From Gammaproteobacteria bacterium (GTDB lineage: Bacteria > Pseudomonadota > Gammaproteobacteria > Steroidobacterales > Steroidobacteraceae), in contig JASHTN010000342.1 in the NCBI GenBank assembly GCA_030040525.1, positions 1-8,944 of the forward strand: a DNA stretch of 8,944 nt, in the 5' to 3' direction. Positions 1 through 8,180 of the stretch are shown one piece after another. Numbering within the stretch: position 1 is the stretch's first letter; every line of letters begins with the position of its first letter. The notes under the pieces were generated by a model. It had not been told where the DNA came from, did not search any database, and saw only the letters and a list, made by a program, of their open reading frames with translations. The translations under genes were made by a program, and so were the position numbers.

Positions 1-353
1 TCGCTGTCGTTGCGCACGGTCCAGAACGTGCCGCCGTACTCCGCCTGGCAGCTCTCGCCGGCGCCGAGTGGGACCTGGAGCGTGATCAGGCCGCCCTTGG
101 GGCCGGTGTCGACCGGCGGCAGCGTGGCGTGGAACCTGCGGTAGATGCGGCTGCGAAAGCCCACCATAGAGACGATCGCGAGGACCGCGAAGAGCGCCCA
201 CTGCAGCCACTGGGCGAGCGGTGCGGCAGCCGTCACCACCCCCACCAGTATCGCGGCGCTGCCGACGAACACGAGGTAAAACTGCGCGTTGACGACGGCC
301 AGCTCGGCCCCGAGGAGTATTGCCCCGGCGATTACCCAGCCCCACCAGGTCAT
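1..353 (-). CDS. nfeD: Short NfeD-family membrane protein, partial (C-terminus beyond left edge)
   Basis: Reading leftward from the ATG at 353-351 gives 117 residues with no stop before the edge; it begins MTWWGWVIAGAILLGAELAV. Three hydrophobic segments are visible at roughly residues 5-20, 24-46 and 50-66, followed by a basic stretch (RSRIYRRF). After that comes the start of a soluble domain rich in Gly and beta-formers (about 78-117), which fits the C-terminal OB-fold of short NfeD proteins. Such proteins are usually about 140-150 residues, so roughly 25-35 residues are missing. The family normally partners a stomatin/SPFH (QmcA-like) membrane protein in membrane quality control or raft-like domains; that partner would lie left of the window (inference). 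The start is supported by an AGGGGGG run ending 4 nt before the ATG and by a perfect TATAAT about 55 nt upstream. It is divergent from the integron integrase. Confidence 0.8.
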   Translation of the reverse strand, partial: MTWWGWVIAGAILLGAELAVVNAQFYLVFVGSAAILVGVVTAAAPLAQWLQWALFAVLAIVSMVGFRSRIYRRFHATLPPVDTGPKGGLITLQVPLGAGESCQAEYGGTFWTVRNDS

Positions 354-400
354 CCGGCCCCCCTTTGACGCGTGGCACGCGGCTGCGCGTCGGTGCAGTG

Positions 401-421
401 CGCAAATTATAGCGATTTGCG
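401..421. repeat. Inverted repeat over the nfeD -10 (operator-like)
   Basis: CGCAAAT (401-407) and ATTTGCG (415-421) are perfect 7-base inverted arms around the 7-nt centre TATAGCG. The -10 hexamer of the leftward promoter (406-411) spans the left arm and the centre. Related TTTGC words recur at 422-426 and 464-468 in the same intergenic stretch. The symmetry could be an operator. It could also be an integrase contact site, but it does not match the GTTRRRY core of integron recombination sites. Confidence 0.4.
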
Positions 422-434
422 TTTGCGGGAGTCT
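406..434 (-). promoter_or_regulatory. Probable nfeD promoter with perfect -10
   Basis: On the minus strand a perfect TATAAT lies at 411-406. With a 17-nt spacer the -35 position (434-429) reads AGACTC, a poor match. Transcription would start near 399 and leave a leader of about 46 nt before the nfeD ATG at 353. The -10 lies inside an inverted repeat (401-421), so a regulator bound there could block it. The -10 is read directly; the start site is inferred. Confidence 0.5.
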
Positions 435-519
435 GCCGCGCGAAATGTGACAAACACGCTGCATTTGCCTCTCGATCCATCGGCGGGGATCTGCTGCGAT
501 CGTCGCCTGGATTGCCTGC

Positions 520-1551
520 ATGCCGACCGAGCCCGATGCCTCCGTGAGACGACCGACCGGCCTGTTCGCGGCGGCGCGCGAGAGGATGCGCACGCGCCAC
601 TTTGCGCTGCGAACCGAGCAGGCATACCTGCATTGGCTGCGCCGCTTCGTCGCCTTTCACCAGCCGAAGCATCCACGCGAGCTCGGTGCGCCGCATGTCG
701 AGCAGTTCCTGACGCATCTCGCGGTGCAGCGCAAGGTGTCCGCGGCCACGCAGAACCAGGCGCTGCAGGCGCTGCTGTTCCTCTACCGGCACGTGCTTGG
801 GACCGAGCTGCCGTGGCTGGACGGCATCACGCGCGCCTCGCAACCGAAGCGCCTGCCGGTGGTGCTGACGCGCGAGGAGGTGCAGGCGCTCCTGGTGGAG
901 CTGCGGGGCACGGCGTGGCTGGTCGCGAGCCTGCTCTATGGCAGCGGGCTGCGGCTCTCGGAGGGGCTGCGGCTGCGGGTCAAGGATCTCGCGCTCGAGC
1001 GCGGCGAGCTCATCGTGCGCGAGCCAAAAGGCGGTAAGGACCGTGTCACGATGCTCCCCGAGGCGCTCGCCACGCCGCTGCGCGCGCATCTCTCGCGGCT
1101 GCGCGCCTGGTTCGAAGCGGAGCGGCGGCGGGGGCGGCCGGGGGTCTCGCTACCCTTTGCGCTCGCGCGCAAGTTTCCGGACGCCGGCGCGCAATGGGGC
1201 TGGCAGTACCTCTTTCCTGCCGCGGGCCTCTGCCGCGACCCCTACTCGGGGCGGCCGGTGCGGCATCACCTGCACGAGAAGGTGATCCAGCGCGCCCTCC
1301 AGGACGCGGTGCGCAGGGCCGGGCTCAGCCGCCCGGCGAGCTGCCACACGCTCCGGCACTGTTTCGCCACGCATCTCCTCGAGGACGGGTACGACATCCG
1401 CACGGTGCAGGAGCTGCTCGGGCACTCGGACTTGAAGACCACCATGATCTACACGCATGTCATGGGCAAGGGCGCGCGTGGCGTGCGCAGTCCGCTTGAC
1501 CGCCGCGGGCCGGATCGCGAATCGCGGCAACGCATGAGTGAAACCGACTAG
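520..1551 (+). CDS. intI: Integron integrase (IntI family tyrosine recombinase)
   Basis: This 343-residue tyrosine recombinase would catalyse attI x attC and attC x attC recombination of gene cassettes. The N-terminal core-binding SAM-like domain covers about 21-105 (S/ALRTEQAYLHWLRRFVAFH-type region). The catalytic set is complete: R145 in GSGLRLSEG, K170 in the beta2-beta3 turn, H276 and R279 in HTLRH, H302 in GHSD, and the nucleophile Y311 in IYTHV. These sit one residue before IntI1's R146, K171, H277, R280, H303 and Y312, which supports the ATG at 520 and an almost gap-free alignment. Residues about 196-235 (GRPGVSLPFALARKFP, then a W-rich LFP segment) are the extra domain that separates IntI from XerC/XerD. 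No frameshift or stop is seen. There is no clear Shine-Dalgarno sequence before 520. No attC array is visible on either side, so this may be a lone chromosomal integrase or the end of an array outside the window. Confidence 0.93.
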   Translation: MPTEPDASVRRPTGLFAAARERMRTRHFALRTEQAYLHWLRRFVAFHQPKHPRELGAPHVEQFLTHLAVQRKVSAATQNQALQALLFLYRHVLGTELPWLDGITRASQPKRLPVVLTREEVQALLVELRGTAWLVASLLYGSGLRLSEGLRLRVKDLALERGELIVREPKGGKDRVTMLPEALATPLRAHLSRLRAWFEAERRRGRPGVSLPFALARKFPDAGAQWGWQYLFPAAGLCRDPYSGRPVRHHLHEKVIQRALQDAVRRAGLSRPASCHTLRHCFATHLLEDGYDIRTVQELLGHSDLKTTMIYTHVMGKGARGVRSPLDRRGPDRESRQRMSETD

Positions 1552-2714
1552 ATTGGCGTCGAGCCGGCCGACGCAGCTGCCGCACGCACGGTGTCCGCCG
1601 CCCGGTATATGGACGCGAGCGTGGCCGATCGTGTATCGCGCGGCAATGCCGCGGCGAGTGCCTGCGCGAACAAGGCGGATTCCGCACCGCAGAGGCGTGC
1701 AAGCAAGCGCTCGGCTTCTGTCCGCTCGAGCGCCCGGAAGCGCAGGCTGGCAAAGCACCGGCCGGGGCGCAGCAGTGCGTCGTCAATGTCAGTCACGTTA
1801 GGCAGGTTCGTGGTGAACAGTATCTTGCGTCCCTGCGCGCGAACCACGCCGTCGGCCACAGCCAGAAATCGGTGCAGGTGCAGATTGCCATTCGCGCGCG
1901 AATCCAGAATGTGATCCGCGTCCTCGATCACGAAAGCGTCGTGACTTCCGGTCACAAACTCGACAAAGATCTCGTCGTTCTCGAGCGCGCGCGTCTCGGC
2001 CGTGTAGAGCACCTTGGCGCTGTCGCCCTTGCGTCGCGAGACCGCGGCCAACACGGCACGCACGAACCGCGTCTTGCCGGTCCCCGGCGGACCCTGAAGG
2101 ACGAGAACCGTTTCGCGAGCTGCCAGATAGCGTTCGATGAAGCTCTCGACCGACTCTGCGAGTGCGGGGTAGGCCTCATCCAGGGGCGCGGGGTCGGCCA
2201 GCTCCTCGAACGCGGCACTGGTTAGCCCCATTTCGCTGGACGTGAAGTGCCAGTCGATCGTGAACGTCTCCTCCCTCAGGCGCTGATCGCCGACGACAGC
2301 CAGCAGCCGCTCACGGACTGACGCCAGCGACGGCATGTTCTCGGCCCAGATGGCGAAGGTCATCGAGGTGTACTCGGTCTTCCGGCGTCCGCGCGCGCTG
2401 ACGAGCACGCCGGGTCCGTCGAGCACCAGCGACCCTTCTCCCAGACGGTGTGCCCCGAGACCCGCGCGCTGGGCCAGATCGTCAAACAACTCGTCGAGCG
2501 GCCGGCGTGCTGCGGCGCGCACCAGCCGATACACGGGGTAGCGCGTGGCGTTGATATCGAACGCCCGCAGACTACGCAGCGCCAGAAGTACGTTCCCGAT
2601 CTCTGCGGGATCGGCCCGCAGCGATACCCGGAACGGCAGGCGGTCCCGGGGTCGCACGCCGACCGCGTCCTCACTCTGCGCTTCGTGCGGAAATTCGAAT
2701 TCGACTGTGTCCAT
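1548..2714 (-). CDS. AAA ATPase, BCS1/CDC48-like, with unrecognised N-terminal domain
   Basis: This 388-residue protein has a single AAA module in its second half. Walker A is GPPGTGKT (208-215). Walker B is FVIEDAD (261-267), with the Glu-Asp order seen in BCS1-type AAA proteins rather than Asp-Glu. Sensor 1 is LFTTN (299-303), and the arginine-finger segment ALLRPGR (313-319) is typical of classical AAA ATPases. The small C-terminal lid follows (about 325-380). Residues 1-190 match no domain I recognise, and no membrane helix is evident. Function is unknown; members of this clade remodel or translocate folded proteins, but the substrate here cannot be named. The gene converges on intI and their stop codons overlap in CTAG (1548-1551). 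It is preceded by an intrinsic terminator only 17 nt before the ATG, so expression probably depends on read-through. No Shine-Dalgarno sequence is evident before 2714. Confidence 0.85.
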   Translation of the reverse strand: MDTVEFEFPHEAQSEDAVGVRPRDRLPFRVSLRADPAEIGNVLLALRSLRAFDINATRYPVYRLVRAAARRPLDELFDDLAQRAGLGAHRLGEGSLVLDGPGVLVSARGRRKTEYTSMTFAIWAENMPSLASVRERLLAVVGDQRLREETFTIDWHFTSSEMGLTSAAFEELADPAPLDEAYPALAESVESFIERYLAARETVLVLQGPPGTGKTRFVRAVLAAVSRRKGDSAKVLYTAETRALENDEIFVEFVTGSHDAFVIEDADHILDSRANGNLHLHRFLAVADGVVRAQGRKILFTTNLPNVTDIDDALLRPGRCFASLRFRALERTEAERLLARLCGAESALFAQALAAALPRDTRSATLASIYRAADTVRAAAASAGSTPI

Positions 2715-2731
2715 CGCTGTACGCAGGCAGC

Positions 2732-2763
2732 AAAAAGCCCCTGGGAATCTCTCCGCCAGGGGC
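2732..2763 (-). terminator. Strong intrinsic terminator just upstream of the ATPase gene
   Basis: On the minus strand the sequence reads GCCCCTGG (2763-2756), an 11-nt loop, CCAGGGGC (2744-2737), then TTTTT (2736-2732). That is a perfect 8-bp GC-rich stem followed by a U-tract. There is no T-run on the plus strand side, so it acts leftward only. No leftward gene lies between it and the promoter at 2962-2935. The transcript it ends is therefore either a small RNA or the leader of the ATPase mRNA. Confidence 0.8.
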
Positions 2764-2797
2764 CCGATGCATCACACCGGCCGCGAAGGACCCGCCT

Positions 2798-2834
2798 GGC
2801 TCGAAGCCCGTGCTTCGAGCCCGGGGCTCGAAGC
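2798..2834. repeat. Three alternating 10-base arms forming two exclusive hairpins
   Basis: GGCTCGAAGC occurs at 2798-2807 and 2825-2834, and its exact complement GCTTCGAGCC lies between them at 2812-2821. The middle arm can form a perfect 10-bp stem with the left arm (4-nt loop) or with the right arm (3-nt loop), but not both. It lies in the middle of the candidate leader RNA. The direct repeat could also be a slippage or recombination product. Confidence 0.8.
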
Positions 2835-2934
2835 GTTCTAACTCAGATCACGCCAACATATTCGGCGCATCGGCCCTGCGGCCATTGGGGTCTCCGGTTC
2901 AATGCTCGCCGACGAGACGGCAGGAGGGCCGCGT

Positions 2935-2962
2935 AGGATACGTCCTGACGCTCTGCTGTCAA
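2935..2962 (-). promoter_or_regulatory. Leftward sigma70-type promoter for the leader/ATPase transcript
   Basis: On the minus strand a perfect -35 TTGACA (2962-2957) is followed by a 16-nt spacer and the -10 TATCCT (2940-2935), four of six matches including both T-A and the final T. Transcription would start near 2930-2928. This is the only good leftward promoter in the intergenic region; the 17 nt between the terminator and the ATPase ATG leave no room for another. Confidence 0.6.
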
Positions 2963-3012
2963 GGCCTGGGATCCGCGCGCCCTTGGGCTCGCGGAGGCAT
3001 AGGGTTGCGGTA

Positions 3013-3028
3013 TGCGATAATCCGCGCC
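3013..3028 (+). promoter_or_regulatory. Extended -10 promoter giving a leaderless pyrD mRNA
   Basis: TGC-GATAAT (3013-3021) is an extended -10 element: a TG dinucleotide and a five-of-six hexamer. The gap from the hexamer to the ATG at 3029 is 7 nt, the usual distance from a -10 to the transcription start, so the mRNA should begin at or within a base or so of the A of the ATG. No convincing -35 is seen at 2993-2998, which extended -10 promoters tolerate. No Shine-Dalgarno sequence lies between the promoter and the ATG. Confidence 0.55.
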
Positions 3029-4039
<1,011 letters not shown>

Positions 4040-4064
4040 GCGCTGCTCAACGAGGGGGACGCAC

Positions 4065-4910
4065 ATGACGAGAGCATTCGGATGGAGCGTGCTGGCTGCG
4101 ATCCCGGCGGCGGCGCTTGCAGGCTGCATCGTGCAGCCGCCCTATGCGCCCGCGCCCGCCGCCGTGGCGCCAGCCGAGGCGGCACCGGTCGCGGAGACTG
4201 CAGAGCAGGCACCGGAGCCGCCGCCGCCGCTGCCCGACTACGACCAGCCGCCGTGCCCGGAGGAGGGCTACATCTGGGCGCCGGGCGTATGGCGCTGGGG
4301 CCCGGAGGGCTACTTCTGGGTGCCGGGCACCTGGGTAGCGCCGCCGCGGCCGGGGGTGCTGTGGACGCCCGGCTACTGGGCGCTCGCGGCCGGCGTGTAC
4401 GTGTTCCATCCCGGTTACTGGGGCCCGCACGTCGGCTACTACGGCGGCATCAACTACGGCGGCGGCTACGGCGGCAACGGCTACATGGGCGGGCGCTGGG
4501 TGAACAGCCGCTTCGAGTACAACACCGCGGTCAGCAACGTGAACGTCACTACCGTGCATAACACCTACGTCGACCGCACCGTGATCAACAACGTCACCGT
4601 GAACAACACCAACATCACGCGCGTGAGCTACGCGGGCGGTGCGGGTACGCGGGTGCAGCCGACGGCGGAGGAGACCGCGGCGGCGCATCAGGTGCGCACA
4701 CCACCGACTGCGGTGCAGAATCAGCACCACTACACCGCGCGCAACACGCCGATGCTGAACGCGGCGCGCAACGCGGGGCACCCGCCGATCGCTGCCACGC
4801 CGCACCCGGGCGGCTTCAACGAGCGGGGTGTGACGGCCGCCAAGCCGGGCGGCCCGGCGTACCGTCCGCAGCATGCCGGAGGGAAACCTGAGCAGGGCGA
4901 ACGCCCTTAA
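4065..4910 (+). CDS. Outer-envelope lipoprotein with W-x-P-G-x-W repeats
   Basis: This 281-residue protein has a lipoprotein signal: hydrophobic residues 7-19 and the lipobox LAGC with C21. A Pro/Ala/Glu-rich linker follows (22-62). Four repeats are spaced 14-15 residues apart: YIWAPGVW (69-76), YFWVPGTW (83-90), VLWTPGYW (98-105) and YVFHPGYW (112-119). These match the WxxGxW (YXWXGXW) repeat family of proteobacterial envelope proteins, whose function is unknown. A Gly/Tyr-rich stretch (123-144) is followed by an Asn/Thr/Val-rich block (152-187) that looks like regular beta structure, and then a low-complexity tail. The start is clear: GAGGGGG (4052-4058) lies 6 nt before the ATG, 25 nt after the pyrD stop. 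Residue D is absent at position +2 (Ile follows Cys), so sorting to the outer membrane is expected (inference). Confidence 0.85.
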   Translation: MTRAFGWSVLAAIPAAALAGCIVQPPYAPAPAAVAPAEAAPVAETAEQAPEPPPPLPDYDQPPCPEEGYIWAPGVWRWGPEGYFWVPGTWVAPPRPGVLWTPGYWALAAGVYVFHPGYWGPHVGYYGGINYGGGYGGNGYMGGRWVNSRFEYNTAVSNVNVTTVHNTYVDRTVINNVTVNNTNITRVSYAGGAGTRVQPTAEETAAAHQVRTPPTAVQNQHHYTARNTPMLNAARNAGHPPIAATPHPGGFNERGVTAAKPGGPAYRPQHAGGKPEQGERP

Positions 4911-5586
4911 GCCCGCGCGGGCCGCCATCGCCACTGCGACCGCTTCGCTGGCGGTCGCCGCCAGCGTCGCGGTGGCCGTGGCCGCGCTCGCTCCGGAGGA
5001 GGTGCGCGCGCAGGCGGACGAGTCCTCCCAGATGGTGGAGATGCGGCTCGGGGCGCTCGAGTACGCGCTCGGCCGGCCGGATGCGCCGCTCACGGTGGTC
5101 GAGTTCACCGACTATCAGTGCCCCTACTGCCGGCGCTTCCAGGCCGAGACCTGGCCGCGGCTGAAGCGCGACTGGATCGACACCGGCCAAGTGCGGTTTA
5201 TCGTACGCGACCTGCCGCTCGAGATTCATTCCGCGGCACGCCCGGCGGCTGAAGCTGCGCACTGCGCCGGCGAGCAGGGCCGGTTCTGGCGCATGCACGA
5301 CCTGCTGCTCGGCGTGCAGGCGGACCTCAGCCCGAAAGGCATCGACGGCTTCGCACGCACCATCGGCCTCGATATGAAGCGCTTCGACGCCTGCGTGGCG
5401 GCGCACAAGTACTCGGCGGACATCGCCCGCAACCTCGCCGAAGCCGACCGGCTCGAGCTCAACGGCACGCCGAGCTTCATCATCGGGCGCATGGTGAATG
5501 GCGTGCTCACGGGCGAGCGCGTCGCCGGGGCGCTGCCCTACGACGATTTCAACGCCGGCCTCAAGGCGCTGCTCGCCGGCGGCTAG
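4873..5586 (+). CDS. Secreted DsbA-family thiol-disulfide protein
   Basis: This is a 237-residue thioredoxin-fold protein, probably periplasmic. An N-terminal hydrophobic Ala/Val stretch (17-40) ends near VRAQA (44-48), a plausible signal-peptidase site. The thioredoxin core starts near residue 70; the active-site motif is CPYC (83-86) and the cis-proline is in GTP (198-200). Two further cysteines, C131 (AHCAGEQGRFWRMHDLL region) and C174 (FDAC), are conserved in the DsbA-like Com1/BdbD group. It is expected to make or reshuffle disulfides in exported proteins. The ATG at 4873 overlaps the lipoprotein gene by 38 nt and has no good ribosome site. A GGAGGG at 4878-4883 lies 4 nt before an in-frame CTG (4888), so initiation there is possible. 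Translation is probably coupled to the upstream gene. Confidence 0.88.
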   Translation: MPEGNLSRANALKPARAAIATATASLAVAASVAVAVAALAPEEVRAQADESSQMVEMRLGALEYALGRPDAPLTVVEFTDYQCPYCRRFQAETWPRLKRDWIDTGQVRFIVRDLPLEIHSAARPAAEAAHCAGEQGRFWRMHDLLLGVQADLSPKGIDGFARTIGLDMKRFDACVAAHKYSADIARNLAEADRLELNGTPSFIIGRMVNGVLTGERVAGALPYDDFNAGLKALLAGG

Positions 5587-5621
5587 GCGCGGCGCGTGGG
5601 GGGCCGGACGCCGCTCTCGCT

Positions 5622-6734
5622 TCAGAGCAGCGGCTGCTGTCCGCCCGCATCCGCGGGTGCGGGCGGCTCACCCGTCAGCTGCACGGTGGTCGGAAGCGCC
5701 GCGGCGAAGCTGACCTGCATGGCGCGGAAGCGCTCGAGGATGCGCAGGTTGATGCGCTGCTGTGCGTCCACGTACAGGTTGTAGTCGGGCCGGGTGAGGT
5801 AGTAGACGACCTCGAACTGCAGCGCCCCGTCGCCGAAGGTCAGCAGGTGGCAGCGCTCGAAGCGGGTGTCGGGTGTCGCCTCGATGATCTCGCGCACCGC
5901 GCGCGGAATCGCGGCGAGCTGCGCCACCTCTGTGCCGTAGTCGACGCCGAGCCGGAAGAGCGCGCGCCGCTCGCGCATGCGGCCGTAGTTGCGCAGCCGC
6001 GATTTGAGAATGTCGGAGTTGGAGAGCACGATCTGCTCGCCGTCGATGCTGCGCAGCCGCGTGCTCTTGACGCCGATGTGCTCGACGGTGCCTTCGCAGT
6101 CGGCGAGCGCCAGGTAGTCGCCGAGTCCGAAGGGCTTGTCGAGAGCGATCGAGAGCGAGGCGAGCAGGTCCGAGAGCACGGTCTGCACGGCGAGCGCGAG
6201 CGCGATGCCGCCGATGCCGAGGCCGGCGAGCAGCGGCCGGATCTGGACGCCGAGGTTGTCGAGCGCCAGCAGCGCCGCCACCGTCCAGACGATGATGCCG
6301 GCGGCGAACAGGATGACCTCCATCGAGCCCTGCAGCAGCGTCGCCGGTCCCGTGCCGCTGCGCCGGCGCACGTCGATCGCGTAGCGCACCGCGGCCAACG
6401 CCCAGAGCGCGGCCTGCATCCAGAACAGCAACACCAGCGCCACCGTCAGCCAGCGCTCGACCCGCGGCGGGAACGTGAGGTGGCGCGAGCCGAGCCAGAG
6501 CGCCACCCCCCAGATGAACAGCCGGCTGGTGCGCTCGATCAGGAGCGTCGCGAGGTCGATGGCGAGAAAGACCCGCGGCGGACCGTGTGGCTTCAGCCGC
6601 CGGCGCCGGGCGCTGATGAAGCCGGTGACGAGCGGCAGGATGGTGAGGACGACGACGAAGGTCACGAGGGCGCGCAGCCACGCGCCCAGATCGTTGTCCA
6701 GGAACTTCGTTTGCAGCAGGTCCGTCCAGGTCAT
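5622..6734 (-). CDS. MscS-family mechanosensitive ion channel
   Basis: This 370-residue inner-membrane protein has five predicted membrane segments, at about 18-40, 70-83, 94-118, 138-158 and 166-190. The last is the pore helix, with the Gly/Ala-rich pattern LLAGLGIGGIALALAVQTVL (168-187). It leads into the beta domain (KPFGLGDY, 200-207, then CEGTVEHIGVKSTRLRS, 213-229, and IVLSNSDIL, 235-243). The alpha/beta C-terminal domain covers about 255-350. Five helices and this length suggest the YbdG-like branch rather than the three-helix, 286-residue E. coli MscS (inference). It should release solutes on hypo-osmotic shock. The ATG at 6734 is 30 nt after the ntrC stop, so the gene is probably the last of the ntrB-ntrC unit. 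Its stop faces the dsbA-like gene across 35 nt with no clear terminator. Confidence 0.9.
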   Translation of the reverse strand: MTWTDLLQTKFLDNDLGAWLRALVTFVVVLTILPLVTGFISARRRRLKPHGPPRVFLAIDLATLLIERTSRLFIWGVALWLGSRHLTFPPRVERWLTVALVLLFWMQAALWALAAVRYAIDVRRRSGTGPATLLQGSMEVILFAAGIIVWTVAALLALDNLGVQIRPLLAGLGIGGIALALAVQTVLSDLLASLSIALDKPFGLGDYLALADCEGTVEHIGVKSTRLRSIDGEQIVLSNSDILKSRLRNYGRMRERRALFRLGVDYGTEVAQLAAIPRAVREIIEATPDTRFERCHLLTFGDGALQFEVVYYLTRPDYNLYVDAQQRINLRILERFRAMQVSFAAALPTTVQLTGEPPAPADAGGQQPLL

Positions 6735-6764
6735 CGGCCGTGCCTACCGCTTCAGCGCCGGTCG

Positions 6765-8176
<1,412 letters not shown>

Positions 8177-8180
<4 letters not shown>

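Larger units (their letters stand above)
354..519. other. nfeD-intI divergent intergenic region (expected attI position)
   Basis: In classical integrons attI lies next to the 5' end of intI, which is here. I looked for the core GTTRRRY or its complement RYYYAAC between 354 and 519 and found no match. I also saw no CTG-N10-CAG LexA box of the kind that often controls intI, and no convincing rightward sigma70 promoter (TTGACG at 365-370 has no -10 at the right distance). An AAATG/CATTT inverted pair lies at 443-447 and 462-466. Apart from the leftward promoter and the palindrome already listed, I see nothing firm in it. Confidence 0.4.
2732..2930 (-). ncRNA. Candidate attenuator leader or ~200-nt small RNA upstream of the ATPase gene
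   Basis: A leftward promoter (2962-2935) and a leftward terminator (2763-2732) bracket about 199 nt with no credible coding sequence. Four segments can pair in exclusive ways. Arm 1 (2930-2920, GGCCCUCCUGC) pairs with arm 2 (2879-2872, GCAGGGCC), with a 3-nt bulge. Arm 2 extended (2878-2867, CAGGGCCGAUGC) pairs with arm 3 (2770-2757, GCAUCGGGCCCCUG): 12 bp and two single-base bulges. Arm 3 contains most of the 5' arm of the terminator, so arm 2:3 pairing would prevent termination and arm 1:2 pairing would allow it. A local hairpin (2867-2851, CGCC/GGCG) and a triple-arm repeat (2834-2798) lie between arms 2 and 3. It matches no riboswitch or small RNA that I recognise. The pairing is seen in the sequence; switching is inferred, and chance pairing is easy in GC-rich DNA. 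Confidence 0.5.

Noticed and set aside
129..368. Plus-strand frame opposite nfeD, and the 372-1037 frame over the start of intI
   Set aside because: Both give low-complexity translations without domains and are shadows of the nfeD and intI genes.
2838..2860. CTAAC and CCAAC words that resemble the left half of an attC site
   Set aside because: No matching GTTAG/GTTRRRY half follows within about 150 nt, and neither word fits RYYYAAC exactly.
2732..2930. 6S RNA, tRNA, SRP RNA or glycine riboswitch as identity of the candidate RNA
   Set aside because: The length and a GGAGAG word near the 3' end prompted the comparison, but there is no tRNA cloverleaf, no conserved 6S or SRP core, and no tandem glycine aptamer. 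GGAGAG lies in the terminator loop.
2810..3028. N-terminal extension of pyrD by 73 residues
   Set aside because: The extension has no family similarity and contains the leader and both promoters; the ATG at 3029 is correctly placed behind a -10.
4911..4922. Perfect GC palindrome GCCCGCGCGGGC just after the lipoprotein stop
   Set aside because: No T-run follows, it lies inside the dsbA-like coding sequence, and such words are expected in this base composition.
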